Shown: positions 18,199 to 27,968 of the stretch, in pieces
Numbering within the stretch: position 1 is the first letter of the stretch
Layout: each line of letters begins with the position of its first letter
NCBI GenBank assembly: GCA_030144965.1
Contig: JAMPUU010000012.1
Location: 496,001 to 560,000, forward strand
Direction of reading: 5' to 3'
DNA from: Nitrospira sp. BO4
GTDB taxonomy: Bacteria > Nitrospirota > Nitrospiria > Nitrospirales > Nitrospiraceae
DNA: 64,000 bases
Notes under the pieces: model-generated
What the model was told of the DNA's origin: nothing
The model's input: only the letters and a program-made list of their open reading frames with translations
Databases searched by the model: none
Made by a program: the position numbers and the translations under genes

Positions 18199-19445
18199 GT
18201 GGCCGCAATCATATCCGAACAGGTTCAATCCTTATCATCGCGATAGCCGGGCTGTCGTGGCTGACATCGCAGCCAGCGATGCTCCTATCGGCGGAGTCCA
18301 AACAGGATGAAATGGCTGGAATGCAGATGCCGGGGATGAAGAAGGAAGAGAAGAAATCGGCTCCGGCGGAAAAATCTGTCCGAGCCGAGTTTGCCCGCGA
18401 ATCGCAAAGCGTTCCCGGCGTCGTGACCATTCCGCCGGAGCGGCTGCAAACGATCGGGGTGAAGTACGGGACAGTGACTCGCCTCCCTATAGAGAAAACC
18501 ATTCGCACCGTGGGCCGCGTGGCCGTGGATGAGCGGAGACTCGCCAAGGTCACGATTAAGTTTCACGGGTGGATTGAACAGCTCTTTGTCAGCGCATTGG
18601 GTGATCATGTCAAAAAAGGTCACGAGCTCTTCACCATTTATAGTCCGGATTTGGTTGCAACTCAGGAAGAGTATTTGCTTGCGCTTCAGGGACGAAAGCA
18701 ACTGGGTGAGAGTGAATTTCCAGAGGTTGCTCAAAGTTCTCAAGACTTACTGGAGGCCACACGGCACCGTCTGCACCTTTGGGATATCAGTGAGGGGCAC
18801 ATTCGAGAGTTGGAACGCACGAAGCACGTGTTAAAGACATTGCCCATTCACTCACCGATCACTGGCACGGTGATTCGCAAAGAGGTGGTGCAAGGCGCCC
18901 ACGTCGAACCAGGCCAGGAACTGTATACCATTGCTGATTTATCCCGCGTGTGGATCCTAGCGGATATTTACGAATATGAACTGTCTTTCGTAAAGGTCGG
19001 ACAAACGGCAACCGTCTCCCTTTCGTACGATCCGGGTACGACGCTTACCGCTCGTGTGGGATTCATCTATCCCACCTTGGACCCTAAGACCCGAACGGCG
19101 AAGGTGCGGTTCGAACTAGGCAATTCCAATGAGAAGCTCAAACCGGAAATGTATGCCAATGTCGAGTTGCAGGTCCATCTAGGAACCAAGCTTGCGATCC
19201 CGCAAGAAGCCATCATCGAATCGGGACAAAAGCAAATCGTCTTTCTCCATCTAGGCGGCGGGAAGCTCGAGCCGCGCCTGATCAAAACCGGAGTCAAGAC
19301 CGGCGAATGGTCAGAAGTGCTGACGGGTCTGAAAGAAGGAGAGCATATTGTCACCTCAGCTAACTTCTTAATTGACAGCGAAAGCCGGCTTAAGTCGGTC
19401 GTCGAGAATATGGGTGGAATGCCCGGCATGAAGATGAGTGAGTGA
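18195..19445 (+). CDS. cusB: RND periplasmic adaptor (CusB-like)
   Basis: A 416-residue membrane-fusion protein. After the signal/anchor segment comes a Met-rich stretch (EMAGMQMPGMKKEEKK) of the type that binds Cu(I)/Ag(I) in CusB, and the protein ends NMGGMPGMKMSE, a second Met-rich tail. The central part shows the CusB-type phrases KFHGWIEQLFVSALGDHVKKG and PIHSPITGTVIRKEVVQG. The Met-rich ends support a monovalent copper or silver substrate. It overlaps cusC by four bases, and cusA follows after six bases. Confidence 0.93.
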   Translation: MSGRNHIRTGSILIIAIAGLSWLTSQPAMLLSAESKQDEMAGMQMPGMKKEEKKSAPAEKSVRAEFARESQSVPGVVTIPPERLQTIGVKYGTVTRLPIEKTIRTVGRVAVDERRLAKVTIKFHGWIEQLFVSALGDHVKKGHELFTIYSPDLVATQEEYLLALQGRKQLGESEFPEVAQSSQDLLEATRHRLHLWDISEGHIRELERTKHVLKTLPIHSPITGTVIRKEVVQGAHVEPGQELYTIADLSRVWILADIYEYELSFVKVGQTATVSLSYDPGTTLTARVGFIYPTLDPKTRTAKVRFELGNSNEKLKPEMYANVELQVHLGTKLAIPQEAIIESGQKQIVFLHLGGGKLEPRLIKTGVKTGEWSEVLTGLKEGEHIVTSANFLIDSESRLKSVVENMGGMPGMKMSE

Positions 19446-19451
19446 CCGATC

Positions 19452-22400
19452 ATGGTTGAACGGATTATCGAATATAGTGCAAGACACCGCTTCATCGTCT
19501 TCCTGTTAGTTTTCTCGCTGTCTGCCGTGGGGCTCTGGGCTATGTGGCAGACACCCATCGACGCGCTGCCCGATATCTCCGATACACAAGTCATCGTCTA
19601 TACGACCTGGCAGGGCAGATCGCCGGATCTGGTCGAAGACCAAATTACCTATCCCATCGTCACAGCACTCCTGTCGGCTCCCAACGTGACGGTCGTCCGG
19701 GGCTTCTCCGATTTCGGCTATTCCTATGTCTACATTCTGTTTAAAGACGGCACAGACATCTATTGGGCACGGTCGCGAGTGCTTGAGCGTCTCAATCAGC
19801 TGTCAGGGCGGATGCCTGAAGGTGTCACGCCGCAGCTCGGTCCGGACGCGACCGGCGTCGGCTGGGTCTTTCAATATGCCTTGGTCGATGAATCAGGCCA
19901 GCAAGATCTCGCGTCGCTGCGCAGTTTCCAAGACTGGTATCTCCAGTATTGGCTGCGGGCCGTCGAAGGCGTTGCCGAGGTGGCGAGCATCGGAGGCTTC
20001 GTCCGGCAGTATCAGGTCAATTTGGATCCGACCAAAGTGCTGGCCTATCGGCTGTCGCTGCCTTCCATCATCGAAACGATCCGCGAAAGTAACAACGATG
20101 TCGGTGGGCGAGTCGTGGAATTTTCCGGCATCGAGTACGTCGTCCGAGGGCGTGGCTACCTGAAAAAGGCGGAAGACATCGAAAAAATCGCGGTTGGTGT
20201 CAATGAGAACGGGACGCCGATTCTCTTGCGGGATGTGGCAACGGTACGGTTAGGACCCGATATGAGGCGAGGATTGGCTGAGTTGAATGGCCAAGGGGAA
20301 GTAGCGGGAGGCATCGTCGTGATGCGGTTCGGCGAAAACGCGCTCTCGGTTATCGAACGTGTCAAGGCCAAGCTCAAGGAACTGGAGCCCTCCTTGCCGA
20401 AGGGGGTGAAGGTCGTTCCGGTCTATGACCGCAGTGACTTGATTCATGAATCCATCGCCACGGCCAATGAAAGTCTCCTGGAAGAATTGCTCGTGACCGG
20501 AGTGTTGATTGTTGCATTCTTGCTCCATGTCAGATCGGCGATCGTGCCCATACTCACGTTACCGTTGGCTGTGTTGCTCGCCTTCATTCCCATGTATCTC
20601 ATGAATATCGGTATCAACATCATGTCGCTCGGCGGCATTATCGTCGCCATAGGCGATATGGTGGATGCGGCGATTGTGATGGTGGACAACGCCCACAAGC
20701 GGTTGGAGGAGTGGGAACGGGATGGGCGAGTGGGGGAGCGTCTTCAGGTCCTCATCGATTCGGCCAAGGAAGTGGGCCCGCCGATTTTCGCGTCCGTCCT
20801 GGTGATCGCGATCTCCTTCATTCCGGTCTTTGTGCTTGAGGCGCAGGAAGGCCGGATGTTCAAGCCCCTCGCCTGGACTAACAATCTCGCCATTGCCATG
20901 TGCGCCGTCTTGGCCATCACATTGGTCCCAGCTTGCCTCCCGACGTTCATCCGGGGAAAGATCTTTCCGGAACAGAAACATCCCGTCAGTCGTTCGCTTC
21001 AGTGGCTTTATGCGCCGGTCCTGCGGCTCGCCCTCCACTACAGAAAGGCGGTCGTGGTCGGAGCCATCGGGCTGATGTTCAGCATCGTCCCGCTCTATCA
21101 ACAGATGGGATCGGAATTCATGCCGCCGCTTTACGAAGGGACGATTCTCTACATGCCGACGACCTTGCCAGGACTGTCCATCACTGAAGCGGGGCGTCTG
21201 CTCCAGATCATGGACCAGAAACTCAGTTCTTTTCCCGAAGTGGACCATGTGTTCGGCAAAGCCGGACGAGCCGAAACCTCTACCGATCCCGCACCCTTCA
21301 GCATGATCGAAGTCATTGTTGAACTGAAACCGAAAGATCGGTGGAGGCCTGGCCTCAGCTATGAGGGATTGATCGATGAGATGGATCGTGCGCTCCAGTT
21401 CCCCGGCGTGACGAACGCCTGGACCATGCCGATCAAGGCAAGGATCGACATGCTCACGACCGGCGTCCGCACCCCCGTGGGGATCAAGATCTTCGGACCA
21501 GACCTGAGGCAAATCGAAGAGATCGGGAAACATTTGGAAATGGTCTTGAAGGATGTGCCCGGCACCAGGAGCGCCTATGCGGAACGAGTGTCCGGCGGGT
21601 ACTTCCTCGATTTCGATATCAATCGCGAGGAGATTGCCCGCTACGGACTGAAACTCATGGACGTCGGCAGGGTTATCGAATCGGCCATCGGGGGGGAGAA
21701 CATCGCGACGACGATCGAAGGTCGTGAGCGCTACCCGATCAATGTGCGCTATCTGCGGGAATTGCGGGACGATCCGCAGAAACTCCAACGAGTCATCGTG
21801 GATACGCCGACCGGTGCCCAAGTACCGCTGGCTCAACTCGCGACGCTGCGATTCACCACCGGGCCACCTATGATCCGTGATGAAAACGGCTTGCTCGCCG
21901 GCTATGTGTTTCTCGATATGACAGGCCGTGATATCGGGAGCTATGTGGAGGATCTCAAGAAGGCCGTGGCGGAAAAGGTTCAGCTGCCGACTGGTTATAC
22001 CCTCGTCTGGTCCGGTCAATACGAATTCATGCAGCGGGTGAAGGAACGGCTGAAATTGGTTGTGCCGCTGACGCTCGTGATCATCTTTGTCACATTTTAC
22101 TTCTCCTTCGAGTCGGTGGCGAAAACCGTCATGGTGATGGTGGGGGTGCCGCTCTCATTAGTCGGGGCCGTCTGGTACCTCTCGATCCTTGGCTACAACA
22201 TGAGCATTGCCGTGTGGGTGGGACTGATCACTGTTGTGGGGACCGCGGCGGAAACCAGCGCGGTCATGCTGGCCTATTTGGATGAAGCCTGCGCTCGGCG
22301 CAAGGCGGCGGGCGGGCTCACGACACTACAAGATCTGATCGATACCGTTCAGCTAGGCGCAGTCGAGCGCATCAGGCCCATGGCGATGATCGGCTTGGTC

Positions 22401-22619
22401 GATGTCATCGGCTTGATCCCGGTGATGTGGGCCACGGGAACCGGCGCAGATGTGATGAAACGCATTGCCGCTCCACAGGTCGGGGGGGTGTTCTCCGCAA
22501 TGGTCCTGACGTTGTTTGTGATTCCGCCCATCTACGTCATGTGGCGGTGGTGGAGCGAGAGCAAGCGAGAACACATAAGGGAGACGAGACAAGAAGCAAG
22601 TGGAGCATGGAACCCATGA
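19452..22619 (+). CDS. cusA: CusA-type heavy-metal efflux RND transporter
   Basis: A 1055-residue RND pump, full length for the HME family. The helix-4 proton-relay region near residues 402-418 reads GDMVDAAIVMVDNAHK, close to the form usual for Cu(I)/Ag(I) pumps. Periplasmic porter subdomains contain QYQVNLDPTKVLAYRLSL and the usual LGPDATGVGWVFQYAL. It forms the inner-membrane part of the CusCBA complex. Its 3' end overlaps a 40-codon ORF in another frame (22600-22722) that could encode a single-pass membrane peptide. Confidence 0.94.
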   Translation: MVERIIEYSARHRFIVFLLVFSLSAVGLWAMWQTPIDALPDISDTQVIVYTTWQGRSPDLVEDQITYPIVTALLSAPNVTVVRGFSDFGYSYVYILFKDGTDIYWARSRVLERLNQLSGRMPEGVTPQLGPDATGVGWVFQYALVDESGQQDLASLRSFQDWYLQYWLRAVEGVAEVASIGGFVRQYQVNLDPTKVLAYRLSLPSIIETIRESNNDVGGRVVEFSGIEYVVRGRGYLKKAEDIEKIAVGVNENGTPILLRDVATVRLGPDMRRGLAELNGQGEVAGGIVVMRFGENALSVIERVKAKLKELEPSLPKGVKVVPVYDRSDLIHESIATANESLLEELLVTGVLIVAFLLHVRSAIVPILTLPLAVLLAFIPMYLMNIGINIMSLGGIIVAIGDMVDAAIVMVDNAHKRLEEWERDGRVGERLQVLIDSAKEVGPPIFASVLVIAISFIPVFVLEAQEGRMFKPLAWTNNLAIAMCAVLAITLVPACLPTFIRGKIFPEQKHPVSRSLQWLYAPVLRLALHYRKAVVVGAIGLMFSIVPLYQQMGSEFMPPLYEGTILYMPTTLPGLSITEAGRLLQIMDQKLSSFPEVDHVFGKAGRAETSTDPAPFSMIEVIVELKPKDRWRPGLSYEGLIDEMDRALQFPGVTNAWTMPIKARIDMLTTGVRTPVGIKIFGPDLRQIEEIGKHLEMVLKDVPGTRSAYAERVSGGYFLDFDINREEIARYGLKLMDVGRVIESAIGGENIATTIEGRERYPINVRYLRELRDDPQKLQRVIVDTPTGAQVPLAQLATLRFTTGPPMIRDENGLLAGYVFLDMTGRDIGSYVEDLKKAVAEKVQLPTGYTLVWSGQYEFMQRVKERLKLVVPLTLVIIFVTFYFSFESVAKTVMVMVGVPLSLVGAVWYLSILGYNMSIAVWVGLITVVGTAAETSAVMLAYLDEACARRKAAGGLTTLQDLIDTVQLGAVERIRPMAMIGLVDVIGLIPVMWATGTGADVMKRIAAPQVGGVFSAMVLTLFVIPPIYVMWRWWSESKREHIRETRQEASGAWNP

Positions 22620-22722
22620 CGTTCTCGACGACAACATCGTGTGGGCTATTCTGGTTGCAGCATCTGTCATCGTTGCAGTTGCGTTGTTGCTATGGGAAGG
22701 TCCGGATCGCGACGAAGCCTGA
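22600..22722 (+). CDS. possible 40-residue single-pass membrane miniprotein
   Basis: A GTG at 22600 opens a 40-codon frame: a short polar start containing two His residues (MEHGTHDVLDD), one hydrophobic helix (NIVWAILVAASVIVAVALLL) and an acidic end WEGPDRDEA. The frame overlaps the last 20 bases of cusA. AAGGGAG lies about 16 bases upstream, farther than ideal. The clean membrane helix with polar ends is unlike a random frame. It would be an accessory of the Cus pump or a phospholipase-D-nuclease-like short tail; this is unproven. Confidence 0.45.
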   Translation: MEHGTHDVLDDNIVWAILVAASVIVAVALLLWEGPDRDEA

Positions 22723-22869
22723 TAGTCTTATGAGCTTGTCTCCTTTCCATCGTCTTCTCACGAGTCCTTGCGATTGTAGAACAGTGGCGGTGGCGTGGAC
22801 TTGCTTTGGGATCATCTATCGCGAAGTTATGTTCTTAAACCAGTGGAGAGTGTCCCAGGTGCTTCCAGA

Positions 22870-24723
22870 ATGAATGCTGTGAAAGATCCAGTCTGTGGAA
22901 TGATGGTGCCGGTCGGGAGTGGACTTTCGACCATCTATCATGGAAGAGAGTTCCGGTTTTGCTCCGATCTCTGTCAGCGAAGCTTCTTGGCCGATCCAGA
23001 ACGTTATGCGGCTTCCTCGTCAGAGGTGGTTCTAGGCTCGGCGAACAACACGAGGCGCATAGCGTACTTTTCGATGGAAGTCGCTGTGGGCCCTCTTATG
23101 CCGACCTACAGTGGTGGTCTCGGTGTACTCGCGGGCGACACGCTTCGATCCTGTGCCGATCTCAAGATCCCCGTTGTTGGTATCAGTTTGCTGTACCGGC
23201 AAGGCTATTTTGATCAGTCGCTGGACGAATGGGGCAACCAGCACGAGCGGCCAGTGACGTGGGATCCAACTATATCATTGCGCGAGTTGCCGACCACCGT
23301 GCAGGTCATTTTTGAAAATTACCCCCTGACGATCCGCGCTTGGCAATTCGAGATTATTGGAAACACAGGCTTTGTCGTGCCTTTACTGTTTCTCGACACG
23401 AACCTGCCTGAGAATACGGCACGCGACCGAGAGCTTACTTCATGGCTATATGGCGGGGGGAATCGCGAGAGACTGGCACAGGAAGTCATCCTAGGCATCG
23501 GAGGTATCAGGATGCTTCAAGCACTCGGTTATACCCACATAGAACGGTTTCATATGAACGAAGGCCATGCCGCCTTGCTTGCCATTGAACTGCTGCGCGC
23601 CACAAACCCTACTGCAACGTTGGAATGGGACTTCAACATTGTCAGAAGCCGATGCGTCTTCACCACCCATACGCCGGTACCGGCAGGTCATGATCGGTTT
23701 CCTTACGACCTGGTGAAAAGCGGCCTAGGAGACATTCTGCCTCTTGATGTGATGAAGATGTTAGGGGGACACGAGGAGCTGAATATGACGTTGTTGGCAT
23801 TGAACTTAAGCCATTACGTGAACGGTGTGGCCAAGCGTCACGGTCAGGTCTCACAGGAAATGTTTCCCGGATATGCCATCGCTTCGATTACGAACGGCGT
23901 GCATTCACTGACCTGGACGTGTGAGAGCTTCAGGGCCTTATATGATCGGCACATCCCTGGCTGGTTCAATGATCCGTTCTCCCTTCGCTACGCTATCAGT
24001 ATTCCAAACAACGAAATCTGGGCGGCTCATGTCGAAGCCAAGGAGCGCTTACTTCACGAAGTTCGTACCCGAACGGGAATACGACTGAGCCACAACGTAT
24101 TCACGATAGGCTTCGCACGCCGTGCGACATTGTATAAGCGGGCAGACTTACTCCTGACAGATCCCAATCAACTGCGAGACATCGCCAAGCATGTAGGTCC
24201 AATCCAGCTGATCTTTGCGGGCAAGGCACATCCGAAGGACGATCCAGGAAAAGAGATGATCAAACGAGTGCTGCAAGTGGCGAAGCAATTGGAGAACGAA
24301 GTGACGATTCTCTATTTGGAAAACTATGACATCTACTTGGCCCAGCTTCTGACGGCCGGGGTTGATCTGTGGTTGAACACGCCATTACGGCCCTTGGAGG
24401 CGTCGGGTACCTCTGGGATGAAAGCCGCCCATAACGGCGTTCCAAGCTTGAGTGTCTTAGACGGATGGTGGATTGAGGGCCATATCGAAGGTGTAACTGG
24501 TTGGTCGATCGGACCGGGACCAGCTGAAAGTTCTCAGGACAGTGATGTAAATGCCCGAGATAGTGCTGAGTTGTACCAGAAATTGCGATGGGTCATTGCA
24601 CCGCTCTTCTTCCATCATCAGGAACAGTGGATCGAAGTAATGCGACACACGATCGCCTTCAACGCTTCGTTTTTTAACAGCCATCGGATGGTCCAGCAAT
24701 ATGCCGCCAATGCTTATATGTAA
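22870..24723 (+). CDS. YHS-domain/alpha-glucan phosphorylase fusion
   Basis: A 617-residue protein. Residues 4-45 form a YHS-type metal-binding domain (DPVCGMMVPVGSG, then FRFCSDLCQRSFLADPERY). From about residue 60 it is an alpha-glucan phosphorylase of the short (TIGR02094-like) type: RIAYFSMEVAVGPLMPTYSG, HMNEGHAALLAIE, and the pyridoxal-phosphate region with LEASGTSGMKAAHNG near residues 510-524. It would release glucose-1-phosphate from glycogen or maltodextrin in the cytoplasm. I chose the ATG directly before the YHS domain. The YHS part is like those in CopA nearby, so metal may control it (inference). Confidence 0.88.
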   Translation: MNAVKDPVCGMMVPVGSGLSTIYHGREFRFCSDLCQRSFLADPERYAASSSEVVLGSANNTRRIAYFSMEVAVGPLMPTYSGGLGVLAGDTLRSCADLKIPVVGISLLYRQGYFDQSLDEWGNQHERPVTWDPTISLRELPTTVQVIFENYPLTIRAWQFEIIGNTGFVVPLLFLDTNLPENTARDRELTSWLYGGGNRERLAQEVILGIGGIRMLQALGYTHIERFHMNEGHAALLAIELLRATNPTATLEWDFNIVRSRCVFTTHTPVPAGHDRFPYDLVKSGLGDILPLDVMKMLGGHEELNMTLLALNLSHYVNGVAKRHGQVSQEMFPGYAIASITNGVHSLTWTCESFRALYDRHIPGWFNDPFSLRYAISIPNNEIWAAHVEAKERLLHEVRTRTGIRLSHNVFTIGFARRATLYKRADLLLTDPNQLRDIAKHVGPIQLIFAGKAHPKDDPGKEMIKRVLQVAKQLENEVTILYLENYDIYLAQLLTAGVDLWLNTPLRPLEASGTSGMKAAHNGVPSLSVLDGWWIEGHIEGVTGWSIGPGPAESSQDSDVNARDSAELYQKLRWVIAPLFFHHQEQWIEVMRHTIAFNASFFNSHRMVQQYAANAYM

Positions 24724-25073
24724 TGCACAGCGCAAGCCGATCATCCTGTCGTCAGATCAATCAGACCGCTGCTCAGCCCAGTGACGAAATTCAGGCGGAC
24801 AAGAAAGACGAACACTGCCGGAGCGTTTAACGGAACGGCTGACGATGACACAGCCTCTTGGGAAGTGTGGACGAAATGAACAGTAACAATCACTGTCCGC
24901 ATGAACTGCCCGAAGCTCCTCCTCCATCACCACTGACGATCCTTTTCACGTCGCAGCATGCTCTTTATGAGCACTGTCGGGGTCTCTGGGAAAGGGCACG
25001 AGTTGACAGCCGCCGAGCACAGACCGAACAGGGACAAATCGCGGTGATGATTCACCGGTATGTCCCGGACTTG
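24724..25073. other. intergenic region with a possible broken ORF
   Basis: About 350 bases between the phosphorylase and the convergent copA. From an ATG at 24894 (frame open from 24858) the plus strand reads MNSNNHCPHELPEAPPPS and later [14 protein letters not shown], which looks protein-like. After 25073 the frame runs antisense through copA and is no longer credible. It could be a truncated gene whose 3' end was lost when copA arrived. A short hairpin (CGGTGA TGAT TCACCG, 25042-25057) lies just past the copA stop. Confidence 0.3.
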
Positions 25074-27806
25074 CTACAGAGCAAGCCGGCGCAGACGGAG
25101 CGCGTTCGCGATGACCGACACGGAACTGAACGTCATTGCGGCGCTTGCGATCATTGGGCTCAAGAGAACCCCAACAAACGGATAGAGTATGCCGGCGGCC
25201 ACGGGAACACCGAGCATATTGTAGATGAACGCAAAGAAGAGATTCTGCCGGATGTTCTTCATCGTCCCGCGGCTCAACCGGCGCGCGCGTGCGATGGCTC
25301 GGAGATCTCCCTTGACCAGGGTAACCCCCGCGCTTTCCATTGCAACGTCAGCTCCCGTCCCCATGGCGATGCCGACCTGCGCCTGTGCCAAGGCCGGCGC
25401 ATCGTTGATCCCGTCGCCTGCCATGGCCACGACGTGACCTTCCGATTGGAGCCGCTTGATGACCGCCGCCTTTTGCTCGGGCAAGACTTCGGCCTGTACC
25501 TCGTCGATCTGGAGCCGACGCGCCACCGCCTCCGCGGTTGTTCGGTTGTCGCCGGTCAGCATCACGAGCCGCAGCCCTTCGCGATGCAACAAAGCGATCG
25601 CCTCCGGTGTGGATGACTTGACTGGATCAGCCACGCCCAACATCCCTGCCGGTTTCCCGTCGATTGCGGTGAACATCACCGTCTGGCCCTCCCGCCTTAG
25701 CGGTTCAGCCTGGGCCAATAGCGACTCAGTCTCGACGTTCAATTCGTTGAGAAACTGCACCGTGCCCACGGCGACCCTATGATCCTCTACCGTACCCGTA
25801 ACTCCTTTTCCGGTAACTGAACGAAAATCCTGCGCCTTGGCCGGAACAACACCCTTCTCCCGAGCACCGGACACGATGGCCGCCGCCAAGGGATGCTCGC
25901 TGCTTTGCTCCAACCCGGCCGCGAGCCGAAGAAGATCGGCCTCAGTGAAACCAGGCGCCGGAGCGACAGTCAATAAGCGCGGTTTACCTTCCGTCAACGT
26001 GCCGGTCTTATCCACAACCAGCACGTCCACCTTCGCCAAGGTTTCCAGTGCCTCCGCGTTACGGATCAGCACACCGGCCGTTGCGCCGCGGCCTGTTCCC
26101 ACCATGATCGACATGGGCGTCGCGAGTCCCAAGGCACAGGGGCAGGCGATGATCAAGACGGCGACCGCGTTGAGCAGGGCATACGCCATGCGAGGTTCCG
26201 GACCATAGAGGGCCCAGACGAGAAACGTGATGGCAGCGACCAAAATCACAATCGGCACGAAATACGCGGCCACGACATCGGCCAACCGTTGAATCGGAGC
26301 CCGCGTGCGCTGTGCCTCACTGACCATACGGACGATTTGCGATAGCAGCGTCTCCCGACCGATTCGCTCCGCCCGCATCACGAAGCTGCCTGTTCCATTG
26401 ACCGTCGCCCCGACGACTTTGTGGCCGGGCTGCTTCTCCACGGGAAGCGATTCACCGGTGACCATGGATTCGTCTACGGCACTGGTCCCTTCTATGACCA
26501 CGCCATCCACGGGAATTTTTTCGCCAGGCCGGACTCGTAACCGATCACCGATCTGCACTTGCTCCAAGGGAATGTCGTCTTCACGGCTATCGGAGCGAAC
26601 TACTCGCGCCGTTTTCGGCGCGAGCCCCAACAGCGCCTTGAGCGCACTGCTGGTCCGGCTGCGGGCACGTAGTTCCAACACTTGCCCCAATAGAACCAGG
26701 GCTACGATGGCGACCGCCGGCTCGAAATAGACGGCAAGCTCACCGCCATGGACGCGGAATGAGTCGGGGAACAGTCCAGGCACCAGTGTGGCGGCAATGC
26801 TGTACACATAGGCGGCGCCGGTGCCGAGACCGATCAGCGTAAACATGTTGAGGTGGCGATTGACGATCGAAGCCCACGCGCGCTCGAACAACGGCGAGCC
26901 GGTCCAGAGCACAACCGGAGTGGCCAGCACGAACTGGAACCAGACCAAGGCTCTACTCGAAGCAAGTTGCTGCAACGGATGGCCCGGCAACATGTCGGAA
27001 ATCATCAGCGCGAGAATGGGTGAGCCCAGGATCACGCTCTGCCAAAACCGGCGGGTCATGTCGACCAGCTCAGGATTAACCTCCTCTGCGACCACCGTGC
27101 GCGGCTCCAACGCCATCCCGCAGATCGGACAGCTGCCGGGCTCGGTTTGCACAATCTCCGGATGCATGGGGCACGTATATTCGGTTCTGGTTGGCCGAAC
27201 GGTTACGTCGGCCGGCTCCAGCGCCATCCCGCATATGGGACAGGCACCTGGCTTGGTTTCCAAAACCTCGGGGTCCATTGGACAGACGTACTTGGCGCCG
27301 GCCTCGGCCGTAATGGGCACCGGCTTTGGAATTCGCTGTTCGGGAGGAGTGAGGTAATACTCAGGATCGGTTTTGAACTTTTCGAGACATCTGGTCGCGC
27401 AGAAGTAGTACTTCTTGCCGTGATACTCATATGAGCCTGCCGCCGAAGCCGGCTGAACCGTCATCCCGCACACGGGATCGATTTCACCCTGCGGAGCCTG
27501 ACTCATCATGGGAAGCGATTTCCGCGGAGTGGGCATCGTGATCAGATTCAGCGGTTTTTTGCTGAGCGCTGCTTCGGGATCTGCACGGAATCGTTCCAAG
27601 CAAGACACGGCACAGAAATAATAGGTCGTCCCCTTATACTCATAGCGGCCTGCCGCCGTGGCCGGATCGACCCTCATTCCGCAGATCGGGTCGATCTCAG
27701 ACGCCGCGCGATCGTGCCCAGGCGCATGGGGTCTTAAGATATGCTCGCTCATGCGGTTGCCTTTTGCATGCGTCGTTCCGCAACAGCCGCTCGATGGTCC
27801 AATCAT
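25074..27806 (-). CDS. copA: copper-translocating P1B-type ATPase with two YHS and two CPxCGM modules
   Basis: A 910-residue ATPase. Instead of HMA domains, the N-terminus has two YHS domains ([16 protein letters not shown] and [16 protein letters not shown], each with a later FCA..CLE pair) and two heavy-metal-binding modules (CPMDPEV...[10 protein letters not shown] and CPMHPEI...[10 protein letters not shown]). The core has TGES, the CPC metal site ([12 protein letters not shown]), the phosphorylated Asp ([10 protein letters not shown]), [10 protein letters not shown] and [10 protein letters not shown]. The YN in helix 7 and MTFSS in helix 8 fit Cu(I). I chose ATG 27806 because AAAGGAG lies eight bases upstream. 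It lies downstream of the ECF sigma gene. Confidence 0.95.
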   Translation of the reverse strand: MIGPSSGCCGTTHAKGNRMSEHILRPHAPGHDRAASEIDPICGMRVDPATAAGRYEYKGTTYYFCAVSCLERFRADPEAALSKKPLNLITMPTPRKSLPMMSQAPQGEIDPVCGMTVQPASAAGSYEYHGKKYYFCATRCLEKFKTDPEYYLTPPEQRIPKPVPITAEAGAKYVCPMDPEVLETKPGACPICGMALEPADVTVRPTRTEYTCPMHPEIVQTEPGSCPICGMALEPRTVVAEEVNPELVDMTRRFWQSVILGSPILALMISDMLPGHPLQQLASSRALVWFQFVLATPVVLWTGSPLFERAWASIVNRHLNMFTLIGLGTGAAYVYSIAATLVPGLFPDSFRVHGGELAVYFEPAVAIVALVLLGQVLELRARSRTSSALKALLGLAPKTARVVRSDSREDDIPLEQVQIGDRLRVRPGEKIPVDGVVIEGTSAVDESMVTGESLPVEKQPGHKVVGATVNGTGSFVMRAERIGRETLLSQIVRMVSEAQRTRAPIQRLADVVAAYFVPIVILVAAITFLVWALYGPEPRMAYALLNAVAVLIIACPCALGLATPMSIMVGTGRGATAGVLIRNAEALETLAKVDVLVVDKTGTLTEGKPRLLTVAPAPGFTEADLLRLAAGLEQSSEHPLAAAIVSGAREKGVVPAKAQDFRSVTGKGVTGTVEDHRVAVGTVQFLNELNVETESLLAQAEPLRREGQTVMFTAIDGKPAGMLGVADPVKSSTPEAIALLHREGLRLVMLTGDNRTTAEAVARRLQIDEVQAEVLPEQKAAVIKRLQSEGHVVAMAGDGINDAPALAQAQVGIAMGTGADVAMESAGVTLVKGDLRAIARARRLSRGTMKNIRQNLFFAFIYNMLGVPVAAGILYPFVGVLLSPMIASAAMTFSSVSVIANALRLRRLAL

Positions 27807-27968
27807 GTGTCCGACTCCTTTCATCTTATCCGGTATGGTCCCGTAATGTCCCGTTCAGAATGACAGACGGAGACGGCACCGAAATATTACAGCGGGATCA
27901 AGAGATGGGAATAACGCTTTGAAAAAGTGCGGGAAGTCAGGTGGAGGATATAGAAAGAGACTGGATGA

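Noticed and set aside
20559-22019. 486-codon open frame on the minus strand inside cusA
   Set aside because: It lies wholly antisense to the well-conserved RND pump. The translation is low-complexity in Arg/His/Asp, and there is no ribosome site; it is a shadow of GC-rich coding sequence.
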